Notes under the pieces: model-generated
Seen by the model: the letters and a program-made list of their open reading frames with translations, nothing else
Databases searched by the model: none
What the model was told of the DNA's origin: nothing
Assembly: GCA_007570785.1 (NCBI GenBank)
Contig: ML660772.1
Coordinates: forward strand, 35,200,627 to 35,264,626
Reading direction: 5' to 3'
From: Antilocapra americana
Lineage: Eukaryota > Chordata > Mammalia > Artiodactyla > Antilocapridae
DNA length: 64,000 nt
Shown here: piece by piece, positions 22,428 through 32,750 of the stretch
Numbering within the stretch: the first letter of the stretch is position 1
How the letters are laid out: the number at the start of each line of letters is the position of its first letter
Program-made: the position numbers and the translations under genes

Positions 22428-23698
22428 TTAGGTTACACACTGCAAAAATAATTGTGGTTTTACATTGTTGAAATTTGCCATTTGATATTGGTATGTATTC
22501 TTAAATAAATGTGGTTATGTTGTACATCATTTTAATGCACACTTCTTGCTTTATTTTTTTTGCTAATGATTTACTATTGCTGTTTATTTTATATTTATTT
22601 TAGACTATAGAAATGATGTTAAATAAAAAACAAATTTGAATGATTTTTTTTAATTCTAGTTCAAAATGAGTCATAAAGCAGTGGAGACAACTTGCAAAAT
22701 CAACAATGCATTTGGCCCAGGAACTGCTAACAAATATACAGTGTGGTGGTGGTTCAAAAAGTTTTGCAAATGAGATAAGAGCCTTGCAGATGAGGAGCAT
22801 AGTGGTCAGCCATCACAAGTTGACAACAACCAGCTGACAGCAAATCATTGAAGTTGATCCTCTTACAACTATGGCCCTGAAGAATTCAATGTCAACAGTT
22901 CTAGGGTCATTCAACATTTGAAGCAAATTTAAGGTGAAAACACCTGATAAGTGGGTGCCTCATGAGCTGACTAAAATTTTGTTTTAAAAATCGTCATTTT
23001 GAAGTGTTGTCTTCTCTTATTCTATTCAACAACAATGAATTATTTCTCGATCTGATTGTGACGTGTGATGAAAGTGGATTTTATATAACAACCAGCAATG
23101 GCCAGCTCAGTGGTTGGGCCGAGAAGAAGCTCCACAGCAGTTCCCAAAGCCAAACTTGCCCCAAAAAAAGGTCACGGTCACTGGTGGCCTGCTGCCCGGC
23201 TGATCACTACAGCTTTTTACATCCCGACAAAACCATTACATCTGAGAAGTATGCTCAGCATATTGATGAGGTGCACTGAAAACTGCAGTGCCTTCAGCTG
23301 GCACTGTTCAACAGAATGAGCCCCAATGCTCCCTGACAATGCCCAACTGCATGTCATGCAACCAACACTTCAAAAGTTGAATGAATTGGGCTAAAAGATT
23401 TGCCTCACCCGCCATATTCACCTGACCTCTCGCCAACCAACTACCACTTCTTCAAGCATCTCAAAAACTTTTTGCAGGGAAAATGCTTCCACAATCAGCA
23501 GGAGACAGAAAATGTTTTCCAAGAGTTGGTCGAATCCCAAAGCACACCTTTTTACACTACAGGAAGAAACTAACTTATTTCTTGTTGGCAAAAATGTGTT
23601 GATGCTAATGGTTCCTATTTTGATAAATAAAGAAGTGTTTGAACCTAGTTATAATGATTCACAGTCCGAAACCACAATTGCTTTTTCACCAAGCCAAA
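22428..23698 (+). mobile_element. Hsmar1-like Tc1/mariner element, nearly full length
   Basis: A mariner with decayed terminal inverted repeats: the left end starts ttaggtt and includes aattgtggtttt near 22450, and the right end has the complementary aaaccacaatt near 23670 and finishes caccaagccaa. It sits at TA dinucleotides (22426-22427 on the left, ta at 23700-23701 on the right). The length of about 1.27 kb fits a complete mariner. The internal sequence encodes a mariner transposase in broken frames (22613-23630). It interrupts a hAT relic. Confidence 0.9.
22613..23630 (+). pseudogene. Mariner transposase pseudogene (DD34D type)
   Basis: The ancestral protein binds the inverted repeats and cuts and pastes the element at TA. 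Recognisable blocks, in order: ETTCKINNAFGPGTA near 22690, WWWFKKFCK near 22745-22770, IVTCDES with the first catalytic Asp (23067-23069), TITSEKYAQHIDE, the second Asp region (GAC at 23335-23337), then PHPPYSPDLSPTNYHFFK and the C-terminal GSYFDK ending at 23628-23630. The third catalytic Asp is replaced by Asn (AAC, 23439-23441). The usual first ATG reads ATA, a TGA occurs at 22637-22639, and several frameshifts follow. D2 to D3 spans 104 nt instead of 105. The gene is clearly dead. Confidence 0.9.
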
Positions 23699-23701
23699 AT
23701 A

Positions 23702-25965
23702 CTTGGGATGGTAAGAGTTTAACATTTCCTTGGGGAAAATGTATTAGTTATACTTGCCTAAATGAGTTATTTATAAGCCTGCATTCTGTTACCAGGTAGG
23801 TAATTCCTCCAATTCCAACCTCCTCATCTTACCTTCTTGCACAATGAGTGATGGGAACTGAAATACTGTTTTCCTAGTTATCTGGTTATAGGAGGCCACG
23901 TGACACAGTCTGGCCAAAAGATGCAACAGAACCTAGGAGGATTTCCTTTCTTAAAAAAAAAAAAAAAAGATCACAAGAGGATGGTTTTACTTCTTCACCT
24001 TTAACCCTGTCTGGAATATGGGCATACTGAAGTTTCTTAAGATTATTAAAGAGAGAGAGGCAGACAGCAGACAGGGAGGGAAGAAGACAGTGAGAAGAGA
24101 AAAGAGAGCGAAAGCTATAGATAAAGGTTGTGAAAGCAGAAAGATAAAAGGATTCTAGATACTTGATGACATAGGCAGCTACATTAGCTCTCAGCTTCCC
24201 ACTTCAAGGCTTCTTGTTACAAGAAAAATAAACCGCTGTAATAGGATTTTCTGATACACGTAGCTAAAGGCTTACTTGTTGACAAGTGTGTCTGCTTCAT
24301 CGTTTCTATTCACTTTCTCCTTTCTCTCCAAGAGGAGGTTAGAACTGGAGGCCAAACAAGCTAATCCATACTCTGCACCTTAACTTCTCTATCCTAAAAT
24401 CTTGGTAGGTAGGGGTTTGGAAGGAATGAAAGAATATAGGAACACTGTGACAATTAGGCCACTTACTAGTGGCCTAGGAGGGTGCACTTGTAAACCTGGA
24501 AAACAGGCCTGGCATGGACCTCAAGCCACATCCAGTCTGACTTAGAAGCACTGAGAAAAGGTATATAGGAGATTGGCATGACATATGAGTCTTGGTTTCT
24601 ACCTGTGCATGGTTAGGAATCCAGAGACTTCCATTCCTATTAAATAAGTTGGGATACCAAGAGGGACATTAGAGGAATAAAGGGTTTAAGATCAGGGCAC
24701 TCTGGGAAGAAATGTTTAGTGCTCAATCTCTTTCCCTAAGATTCAAAATTATTGAAATAAGCTGTGACAGGTCAGCATGGCTTCAATCAAGGCCCAAATA
24801 CATGAAAGACAACAAATAACTAAAATAAAATTACTTTGGAAACAGGCCAAAGCTCAGCCCAATATGCTGGCTGATGGGAGTCCGATGGGATGATGGTTGT
24901 GGGTTTATGATGGGACTAATGGCAGATGGCCCAGCCCTGCCCTCCTGGATCAATCAGGCTTGGACCAAAGAAGTGGCTCTGTGAATGAACCTAAGGGCTT
25001 AGGAGTGGGGAGAAAGCAGGTGGTAAATTTCCCTTCGCACTTTGGAGAATCACAATGCCCTAGGAAAGATCAGAACTAATGTCAATAGCAATGAAGCCTA
25101 TGGGAGGTATAGCTACAAGAGACAGTTACCACAATGGTCAAGGTTGTGGCTGTGGATCTCATCTTGTCTCCCAGCTGTCTGACCCTGGTGGTTCAGCTAC
25201 CCCGGCTTTACCAGCCTCATTCTAGAGAGGGGGCAGCATCCTTTATCACTAGTGGGGATACCTGGAACTAACATAAAAACAATTATGAAGCTACAGAGCT
25301 TCTAGAGTTTATCTCAGGAGGATATTCTCTTGCTAGGTAAGATGAGAACTCAAGGTATAAATAGAATTACATTATCTTGAACTTCTTGAACTATCTTATC
25401 TATCCTTCCTCTGCAACTACAGTGAAAAAAGGCTTTTAGTCTTTTTCTCTTCTGATGAGCAGAAAAAATAATTCATCATATCTTCTTATTTATATAAATG
25501 ACAACATAAATTTCAGTTTTGTTTTTGAGGAACACTGAGTTAACAATATTTTAATTATTGTGATAGCAGCTAACCTTGGTCTGTAGCTCTTGAAACCTTT
25601 TGGATAATAATGAAGAATAGGGTGCAGTGGAGGTGAGTTTATAGAAAATAAATTTTGTATTAACTACTCAGCATTTTCTTTGCATCTTAATTTTACATTT
25701 TCCATAGGAACAACTGGAAACAGTCATTAAGAATGTACAGAAAAGACTTCCCATAATAGTCTTCTCCAATAAATGTGAGAAGTTTCCACCCTGCAACAAT
25801 ACAGTCAATCCTCTATATGATGATCCTGTTGGGGAACAAGGAGAAGGAGAGAAAAAGTGAGAGTGAGAGAATTAAAATGAGAAAAAGAGGAGAAAGAAAT
25901 AGACTCCATGGCCTACCTCTAACACCCTGAAAACAAGGAATAGGAGGGCAGTAGAACAGAAGTAC
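23702..25965. other. Unassigned sequence with A-run and GA-rich patch
   Basis: A 16-17-base A-run is at about 23954-23970 and a GA-rich low-complexity patch at 24048-24116. The part 23815-24240 (caatgagtgatgggaac ... ggccacgtgacacag ... aataaaccgctg) faintly resembles a MaLR/ERVL-type LTR. The rest, to 25965, shows no recognised gene or repeat. Confidence 0.4.
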
Positions 25966-25969
25966 ATTA

Positions 25970-26098
25970 CCTAGGTTCAAATCTCAGATCCCACAATTTA
26001 TTAGCTGTGTGACACTGAGTATTATTTGACACTCAGTGTCTTTATCTGTAAAATGAAAATAATACTTTTACTTCATATCATTATAATGATGATTAGAA
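25970..26098 (+). mobile_element. MIR SINE, interrupted by BovB
   Basis: Sense MIR: ctaggttcaaatctcag, ttagctgtgtgacact, tgtctttatctgtaaaatga, aataatactt. It is cut at 26098 by BovB. The 14-bp word aatgatgattagaa at the junction is duplicated after the insertion, so the MIR was the target. Confidence 0.8.
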
Positions 26099-26472
26099 TT
26101 GATGTTTTTGAACTGTGGTGTTAGAGAAGACTCTTGAGAGTCCCTTGGACTGCAAGAAGATCCAACCAGTCCATCCTAAAGGAGATCAGTCCTGGGTGTT
26201 CATTGGAAGGACTGATGTTGAAGCTGAAACTCCAATACTCTGGCCACCTGATGCAAAGAGCTGACTCACTGGAAAAGACCCTAATGCTGGGAAGGACTGA
26301 GGGCAGGAGGAGAAGGGGTCGACAGAGGATGAGATGGCTGGATGGCATCACTGACTCGATGGCCATGGGTTTGGGTGGACTCTGGGAGTTGGTTATGGAC
26401 AGTGAGGCCTGGGGTGCTGCAATTCATGGGGTCGCAAAGAGTTGGACATGACTGAGCGACTGAACTGAATCG
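26099..26472 (+). mobile_element. BovB LINE 3' end with perfect target-site duplication
   Basis: A 374-bp, 5'-truncated BovB in sense orientation, bounded by the exact 14-bp duplication aatgatgattagaa (26085-26098 and 26473-26486). It ends gagcgactgaactgaat. An open stretch at 26134-26451 reads the C-terminus of BovB ORF2 without interruption: [55 protein letters not shown]. This preservation suggests one of the younger BovB pieces here. Confidence 0.96.
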
Positions 26473-26502
26473 AATGATGATTAGAAGACCTAATAGATAT
26501 AA

Positions 26503-26563
26503 GCTTACCTGGTGGTTCAGATGGTAAAGTGTCTGCCTGCAATGTGGGAGACCCGGGTTCAAT
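26503..26563 (+). mobile_element. tRNA-Glu SINE head fragment
   Basis: About 60 bp of a Bov-tA head: cttacctggtggttcagatg, taaagtgtctgcctgcaatg, then gggagacccgggttcaa. The B box is incomplete and the SINE body is absent, so it is a 3'-truncated remnant. Confidence 0.85.
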
Positions 26564-27257
26564 ATATTAATGGATATAAAGCATTTCCAGAGTGACTGTC
26601 AACAGTTCATGGTAAACACTGCATTATTATTTTAGTAAATAATCAGTCCATCTCTACTCATTACCTGATGGTATCAAACACATCTGATAAAATCTACAAA
26701 GTGGGTTTTTACTCAAAGGGATTTACTCTTTTATAATTATCTGATTTTTCTACCCATCCTTTATACAAAGCTTGCTATCTTGCTTTCTCATAAACTCCTC
26801 TTTCATGTGACTCCTCACTTACCTGCTCCCCATTCCCACCTCTCGTGGACTGGAGTAGGCTTTGCCACAAAGGAGTGGCCCAGAGTGCCCACTCTGACTG
26901 CACCCTCTCTAGCCCTCAGGCTCAGCATGGACACTTTCATGAACTCTTCCAAGACTATCTAGTAGGTCAGTCAGCCAAGCAGAGTCACAGGCTTGATTGC
27001 TATGACGGAATCCTCCCAAGTCATTCAGTAGTTACAAGACTATAATGCATGCACTTAAACTCTTAAACCGGGCTCATCAACAAACCTCTTCCTTTCCCTC
27101 AAACCATTTAAGAATCCCAAACTTAAAAATTTCCCCTCAGTCAAAGAAAAGCTGTCCCATATTGGAAAAAAACTTGCTACCTCACGCATCTCCTTTCAGT
27201 AGACATCCAAAGGATCTTGGGAAAGACTCTATTGATATTCACCTCTAATTGCAACAT
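26564..27257. other. Unassigned sequence
   Basis: No repeat or gene recognised. Three overlapping 60-70-codon open frames in 26780-27248 have no homology that I can see. Confidence 0.45.
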
Positions 27258-27400
27258 TTTAGAGCTGAACAGGGTGCAGTCCTCTCATTTTACTGAAGAG
27301 GAAACTGGGGCCCAAAGAGGCTGGTAGCTTGTCTAAGGTCACATAGCTAGGTCATGGTGCAGCTGGGAGGGACCTGATTCCTGGTCCAGGATTTTTCCAT
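27258..27400 (-). mobile_element. MIR SINE relic
   Basis: Reverse MIR: ctcattttactgaagaggaa actggggcccaaagaggc, cttgtctaaggtcacatagc, then a degraded gcagctgggaggg. Good agreement over the core. Confidence 0.75.
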
Positions 27401-28072
27401 TTGAATATTCTCTTACTGTTTGATCTTAGGGCAAAGAGAGTGTGTTGGATTATGTCACACAAGTCGCTTTAAATAATACAATCTAAGCAACTACCATATT
27501 ATAGGGACAGTTCACAAAAGGGGGAATACCCTCCTCTTTGAGATATGCATATGCTGAAATCAGTAAATGTATTACATTTAAGGTGATTGCCTAGAAATTG
27601 AGTTTACAGCTTTGTGAACACATTCAAAATTATGATGAGAGCAATGCTCACCAAAAAGCATGACTTTTATCTATAAATTTTACTTTTAGGATCCTGTATA
27701 GGGGCATGAAAAATCTAAGATGTCAACTCTTATCCACCTGATGTGTGTGTGTGTGCGTGTGTTTATCCTGATAGCGTATGACAGGTCACAATTTTCAATG
27801 GATGAAGTTTCCTGCAAACAAGGAAAGGGCTCGCCCTGTTGTGAGTTTGCCCTAATGACTACTCCTTCCTTTCCATTTGCCACTGGTCAAGCTGGAACTC
27901 CAGCTGGGATGAGATCCAGTACCAAGGACTCTGCAATCAATGTTGTACAGGCAGAGCACAGATTCATCAGGACACTGAGCTTATCTACACTTTGGTTAAA
28001 TATAAGAGTTTAATATAAAGGAAGAATGCATCATGGCAGGCATGGTCAAATCTATTTAAACTCTAATCCATT
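27401..28072. other. Unassigned sequence with GT microsatellite
   Basis: A (TG)n run with one C interruption lies at about 27739-27762. Nothing else recognised up to the L1 target-site duplication. Confidence 0.5.
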
Positions 28073-28087
28073 TAAACTCAGCATATT

Positions 28088-31000
28088 CTGAATAACCAAC
28101 AAATCACAGAAGAAATCAAAAATGAAATTCAGTTATGCATGGAAACGAATGAAAATGAAAACACAACAGCCCAAAACCTATGGGACACTGTGAAAGCAGT
28201 GCTAAGGGGAAGGTTCATAGCAATTCAAGCTCACCTTAGGAAACAAGAAAAAAATCAAATAAATAACCTTACTTTACACCTAAAGCAACTAGAAAGGGAA
28301 GAAATGCAGAAGCCCAGGTCTAGTAGAAGGAAAGAAATCTTAAAGATCAGGGCAGAAATAAACGCAAAGCAAACAAAAGAGACCATAGCAAAAATCAACC
28401 AATCCAAAAGGTGGTTCTTTGAGAAGATAAATAAAATTGACAAACCATTAGCCAGACTCATCAAGAAACAAAGGGAGAAGAACCAAATCAACAGAATTAG
28501 AAAAGAAAACGGAGAGATCACAACAGAAAACACAGAAATACAAAGGATCATAAGAGACTATTATCAGCAGCTATATGCAAATAAACTGGACAACCTGGAT
28601 GAAATGGACAGATTCCTAGAAAAGTACAACTTTCCAAGACTAAACCAGGAAGAGATAGATAATCTTAATAGACCCATCACTAGCACAGAAATTGAAACCG
28701 TAATCAGAAATCTTCCAAAAAACAAAAGCCCAGGACCAGATGGCTTCACAGCCGAATTCTACCAAAAATTTAGAGAAGAACTAACACCTATTCTACTCAA
28801 ACTCTTCCAGAAAATTGCAGAGGAAGGTAAACTTCCAAACTCAATTCTATGAGGCCACCATCACCCTAATTCCAAAACCCGACAAAGATGCCACAAATAA
28901 AGAAAACTACAGGCCAATATCACTGATGAACTTAGATGCAAAAATCCTTAACAAAATTCTAGCAAATAGAATCCAACAACACATTAAAAAAATCATACAT
29001 CATGATCAAGTAGGCTTTATCCCAGGGATGCAAGGATTCTTCAATATTCGCAAATCAATCAATGTAATACACCACATTAACAAATTGAAAAATAAAAATC
29101 ACATGATTATCTCAATAGAAGCAGAGAAAGCCTTTGACAAAATTCAACATCCATTTATGATAAAAACCCTCCAAAAAGCAGGAATAGAAGGAACATTCCT
29201 CAACATAATAAAAGCTATATATGACAAACCCACAGCAAACATTATCCTCAATGGTGAAAAACTGAAATCATTCACCCTGAAGTCAGGAACAAGACAAGGG
29301 TGCCCACTCTCACCACTACTTTTCAACATAGTTTTGGAAGTCTTGGCCACATCAATCAGAGCAGATAAAGAAATCAAAGGAATCCAGATTGGAAAAGAAG
29401 AAGTAAAACTCTCTCTGTTTGCAGATGACATGATCCTCTATATTGAAAACCCTAAAGACTCTACGAGAAAATTACTAGAGCTAATCAGTGAATATAGCAA
29501 AGTTTCAGGATACAAAATCAACACACAGAAATCCCTGGCATTTATATACACTAACAATGAAAAAAACAGCAAAAGAAATTATGGAAACAATTCCATTCAC
29601 CATCGAATCAAAAAGAATAAAATACTTAGGAGTATTTCTACCTAAAGAAACAAAAGACTTGTATATAGAAAACTATAAAACACTGATGAAAGAAATCAAA
29701 GAGGACACAAACAGATGGAGAAATGTGCCGTGTTCGTGGATTGGAAGAATCAATATAGTGAAAATGAGTATACTACCCAAAGCAATCTATAGATTCAATG
29801 CAATTCCTATCAAGCTACCAGAGGTCTTTTTCAGAGAATTAGAACAAATAATTTCTCAATTTGTATGGAAATACAAAAAACCTCGTATAGCCAAAGCAAT
29901 CTTGAGAAAGAAAAATGGAACTGGAGGAATCAACCTACCTGACTTTAAGCTATACTACAAATGCACAGTCATTAAGACAGTATGGTACTGGCACAAAGAC
30001 AGAAATATAGATCAATGGAACAAAATAGATAGCCCAGAGATAAATCCACGCATCTATGGACACCTTATCTTTGACAAAGGAGGCAAGAATATACAATGGA
30101 GAAAAGACAACCTCTTTAACAAGTGGTGCTGGGAAAACTGGATAGCCACTTGTAAAAGAATGAAACTAGAACACTTTCTAACACCATACACAAAGATAAA
30201 TTCAAAATGGATCAAAGATCTAAGCATAAGAGCAGAAACTATAAAACTCCTAGAGGATAACATTGGGAAAACACTCTCTGACATCAACCAAAGCAGGATC
30301 CTACATGACCCACCTCCCAGAATATTGGAAATAAAAGCACAAATAAACAAATGGGACCTAATTAAAATTAAAAGCTTCTGCACTGCAGAGGAAACTATAA
30401 GCAAGGTGAAAAGACAGCCTTCAGAATGGGAGAAAATAATAGCCAATGAAGCAACGGACAAACAATTAATCTCAAAAATATACAAGCAACTCCTGCAGCT
30501 CCATTCTAGGAAAATAAACGACCCAATCAAAAAGTGGGCCAAAGAACTTAACAGACATTTCTCCAAAGAAGACCTAAAAATGGCTAACAAACACATGAAA
30601 AGATGCTCAACATCACTCATTATCAGAGAAATGCAAATCAAAACCACAATGAGATATCACTTTACACCACTCAGAATGGCTGCAATCCAAAAATCCACAA
30701 GTAATAAATGCTGGAGAGGATGTGGAGAAAAGGGAACTCTCTTACACTGTTGGTGGGATTGCAAACTAGTACAGCCTCTATGGAAAACAGTGCGGAGGTT
30801 CCTTAAAAAACTGTAAATAGTCCTGCCATATGACCCAGCAATCCCACTGTTGGGCATATATACCGAGGAAACCAGAATTGAAAGAGACACGTGTACCCCA
30901 ATGTTCATCGCTGCCTTGTTTACAATAGCCAGGACATGGAACCAACCTAGATGCCCATCAACTGATGAATGGATAAGAAAGCTGTGGTACATATACACAA

Positions 31001-31143
31001 TGGAATATTACTCAGCATTAAGGAAAAATTCATTTGAATCAGTTCTACTCAGATGGACGAAACTGGAGCCCATTATCCAGAGTGAAGTAAGCCAGAAGCA
31101 AAAACAACAATACAGTATATTAACGCATATATATGGAATTTAG
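28088..31143 (+). pseudogene. L1 ORF2 pseudogene (RT and Cys-rich domains)
   Basis: The L1 protein nicks DNA and reverse-transcribes L1 RNA on site. Seen here: a linker with [67 protein letters not shown], an intact catalytic FADD (29418-29429), and the C-terminal zinc-knuckle-like CWRGC...HCWWDC (first Cys 30709-30711, last 30760-30762). The endonuclease is missing through 5' truncation. Breaks: one extra base near 28843 (in tcaattc), one extra A in the A-run 29560-29566, and TAA at 30814-30816 followed by in-phase sequence ending at 31141-31143. All other parts stay open. Confidence 0.93.
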
Positions 31144-31475
31144 AAAGACGGTAACGAGAACCCAGCATGCGAGACAGCAAAAGGAACGCAGATGTATAGA
31201 ATAGACTCAGGGCCTCTGTGGATGAGGGAAAGGGTGGGATGATATGGGAGAATGGCATTGAAACATGTTAATTATCATATGTCTAAGCAATAGCCGGCCC
31301 AGGATTGATGCTTGGGACTGGTGCAAGGAGATTTCCAGGGGGGAGGGAGGAGGGAGGGGGGTTTTGGAGGGGGAGCATATGTAAACCCATGGTGATATCA
31401 TGTCATTGTTTGGCAAAACTAATAAAAAAAATGTTTAATAAAAATAAATAAATAAATAAATAAAAAATAAATAAA
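31144..31475 (+). mobile_element. L1 3' UTR with G-run tract and A-rich tail
   Basis: The L1 3' UTR: a conserved atgcgagacagc start, the polypurine G-run tract (31338-31373, at least five runs of three or more G), then aataaa and a (AAAT)n-rich first tail. The tract has the G-quadruplex-capable form typical of mammalian L1 3' UTRs. Confidence 0.9.
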
Positions 31476-31519
31476 TTCCTTCTGGAACATTAAAACTTAA
31501 TACACACTTCAAAAAAAAA
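31476..31519 (+). repeat. Candidate L1 3'-transduced sequence and second A-tail
   Basis: Thirty-five bases with no similarity to L1 lie between the first A-rich tail and a second run of nine A directly followed by the target-site duplication. They contain attaaa at 31489-31494, a common polyadenylation signal variant 16 bases before the second tail. This is what is expected if the source L1 transcript read through its own signal into flanking DNA. Confidence 0.8.
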
Positions 31520-31534
31520 TAAACTCAGCATATT

Positions 31535-32564
31535 ACTATTCTAAACTCTAATCTGTGGACATCAACTGATTAGTCTTCAGTTTCACTACTGAGTAGATGA
31601 TAGCACAGAGTTACTGTGAGACTTGGGGTAGAAAACCTTCAATTCATTCCCCACATATACACTAATGTTCAATACACCTTAGAATAAAGAAACTTATATA
31701 AAAGAAGACTATAAAATATAGGTCACAAAAAGATGGAGGAAAAGGAGACAGATAATTTTATCAAAAACCCAGGATGAGGCAGTTGCCTCACTTGAACACC
31801 AAGTTTATCCTGGGCATTCTGACCAAAATAATATTGGTGAAACTATGCGCTTTATTTTTATATGTTTACTCCCACATAGATAGCACTCTGATTATCTCAT
31901 AGAATTCTCTTTGGTTCTTATACTTTGAACCAAAAGGAATCACATATTAAGGGATTTCTGAGTTACCCAACTATAAGCCAAAACTGTCTAAACTAAAAAA
32001 TGCATTAGACAAATTGAAGATCCACCATCACCTATACAAAACCATTGGGGCCAGAATCAATAATTCAGGATTTGAAAATGTACTAAATTATATGGCACCT
32101 GCATTATATATCATACCCAGAGTTGTGGCTGTACCCTATAATCAAACTTAGGACTTTCTGAGAGAAAGTGCATGAGATGTCACACTCTCTGGTATATATG
32201 AAGTCTACAAGTAGCCTCACATTATTCATACCAGGTTTCACCACCCATGAAGTCTGTCACAGATTTATGGGAAAAAATTGAACATTCAGAGCTTTTTGGA
32301 TTTGGGGATGGTGAATAAGAGGTTGTGCATCACACTCATATATGCACACACACATACATATACATACATACCTAAAGAACTACACATGAGGAGTATGACT
32401 GCTGAAAGTTTTACCTTTTTACCTTTTTTCTTAATATCTGTTTGAACTAGAGCAAACCATATTACTCTGGGTATTTCTGCACCCACATAAAAAGGAATAA
32501 ATGTGGAATTTATCAAAAGATAAACTGTAACTAAATGTTAAAAATACTCTATGTAGCTCTGTTA
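31535..32564. other. Unassigned sequence
   Basis: No gene or repeat recognised other than a CA/TACA-type microsatellite at about 32340-32374. Confidence 0.5.
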
Positions 32565-32750
32565 GTGAATGAGCATAGCCAGGAGGTTAGCAGATCTGAG
32601 TACCATTACAACTCTGCTATTAACTTTTGATGTGACCCCAGGAAAGTCACCTCATTTCCCTGGTCCTCAGATTTCCCTCCTTTAAAATGAAGTGGCTGGA
32701 AACACTGATCTCTAAGGCACTATTCAGTTCCACAATCTGTTCTTCAAATG
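32565..32750 (+). mobile_element. MIR SINE relic
   Basis: Sense MIR of the variant with a longer 3' half: caactctgctattaac, tgatgtgaccccaggaaagt, cctcatttccctggtcctca, taaaatgaagtggctggaaa, gatctctaaggcac. Confidence 0.7.

Larger units (their letters stand above)
28088..31519 (+). mobile_element. Ruminant L1 LINE, 5'-truncated, with 3' transduction
   Basis: A 3.4-kb sense L1 covering ORF2 from the end of the endonuclease domain to the stop, the 3' UTR and a first A-rich tail (31423-31475). After it come 35 bp of unrelated sequence (31476-31510) and a second pure A-tail (31511-31519). The whole unit is flanked by aaactcagcatatt at 28074-28087 and 31521-31534. The 5' junction tt/aaac fits L1 endonuclease cleavage. 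ORF2 has only three disabling changes, making this the best preserved LINE in the window. The second tail before the duplication is the signature of a 3' transduction. Confidence 0.96.

Noticed and set aside
24740..25320. Possible processed pseudogene
   Set aside because: Slightly GC-richer with an open frame of 60 codons, but no recognisable protein, no A-tail at the end and no target-site duplication.
30054..30647. 197-codon minus-strand open frame
   Set aside because: Antisense to the L1 ORF2 C-terminal region. It recurs in other L1 copies and has no independent support.
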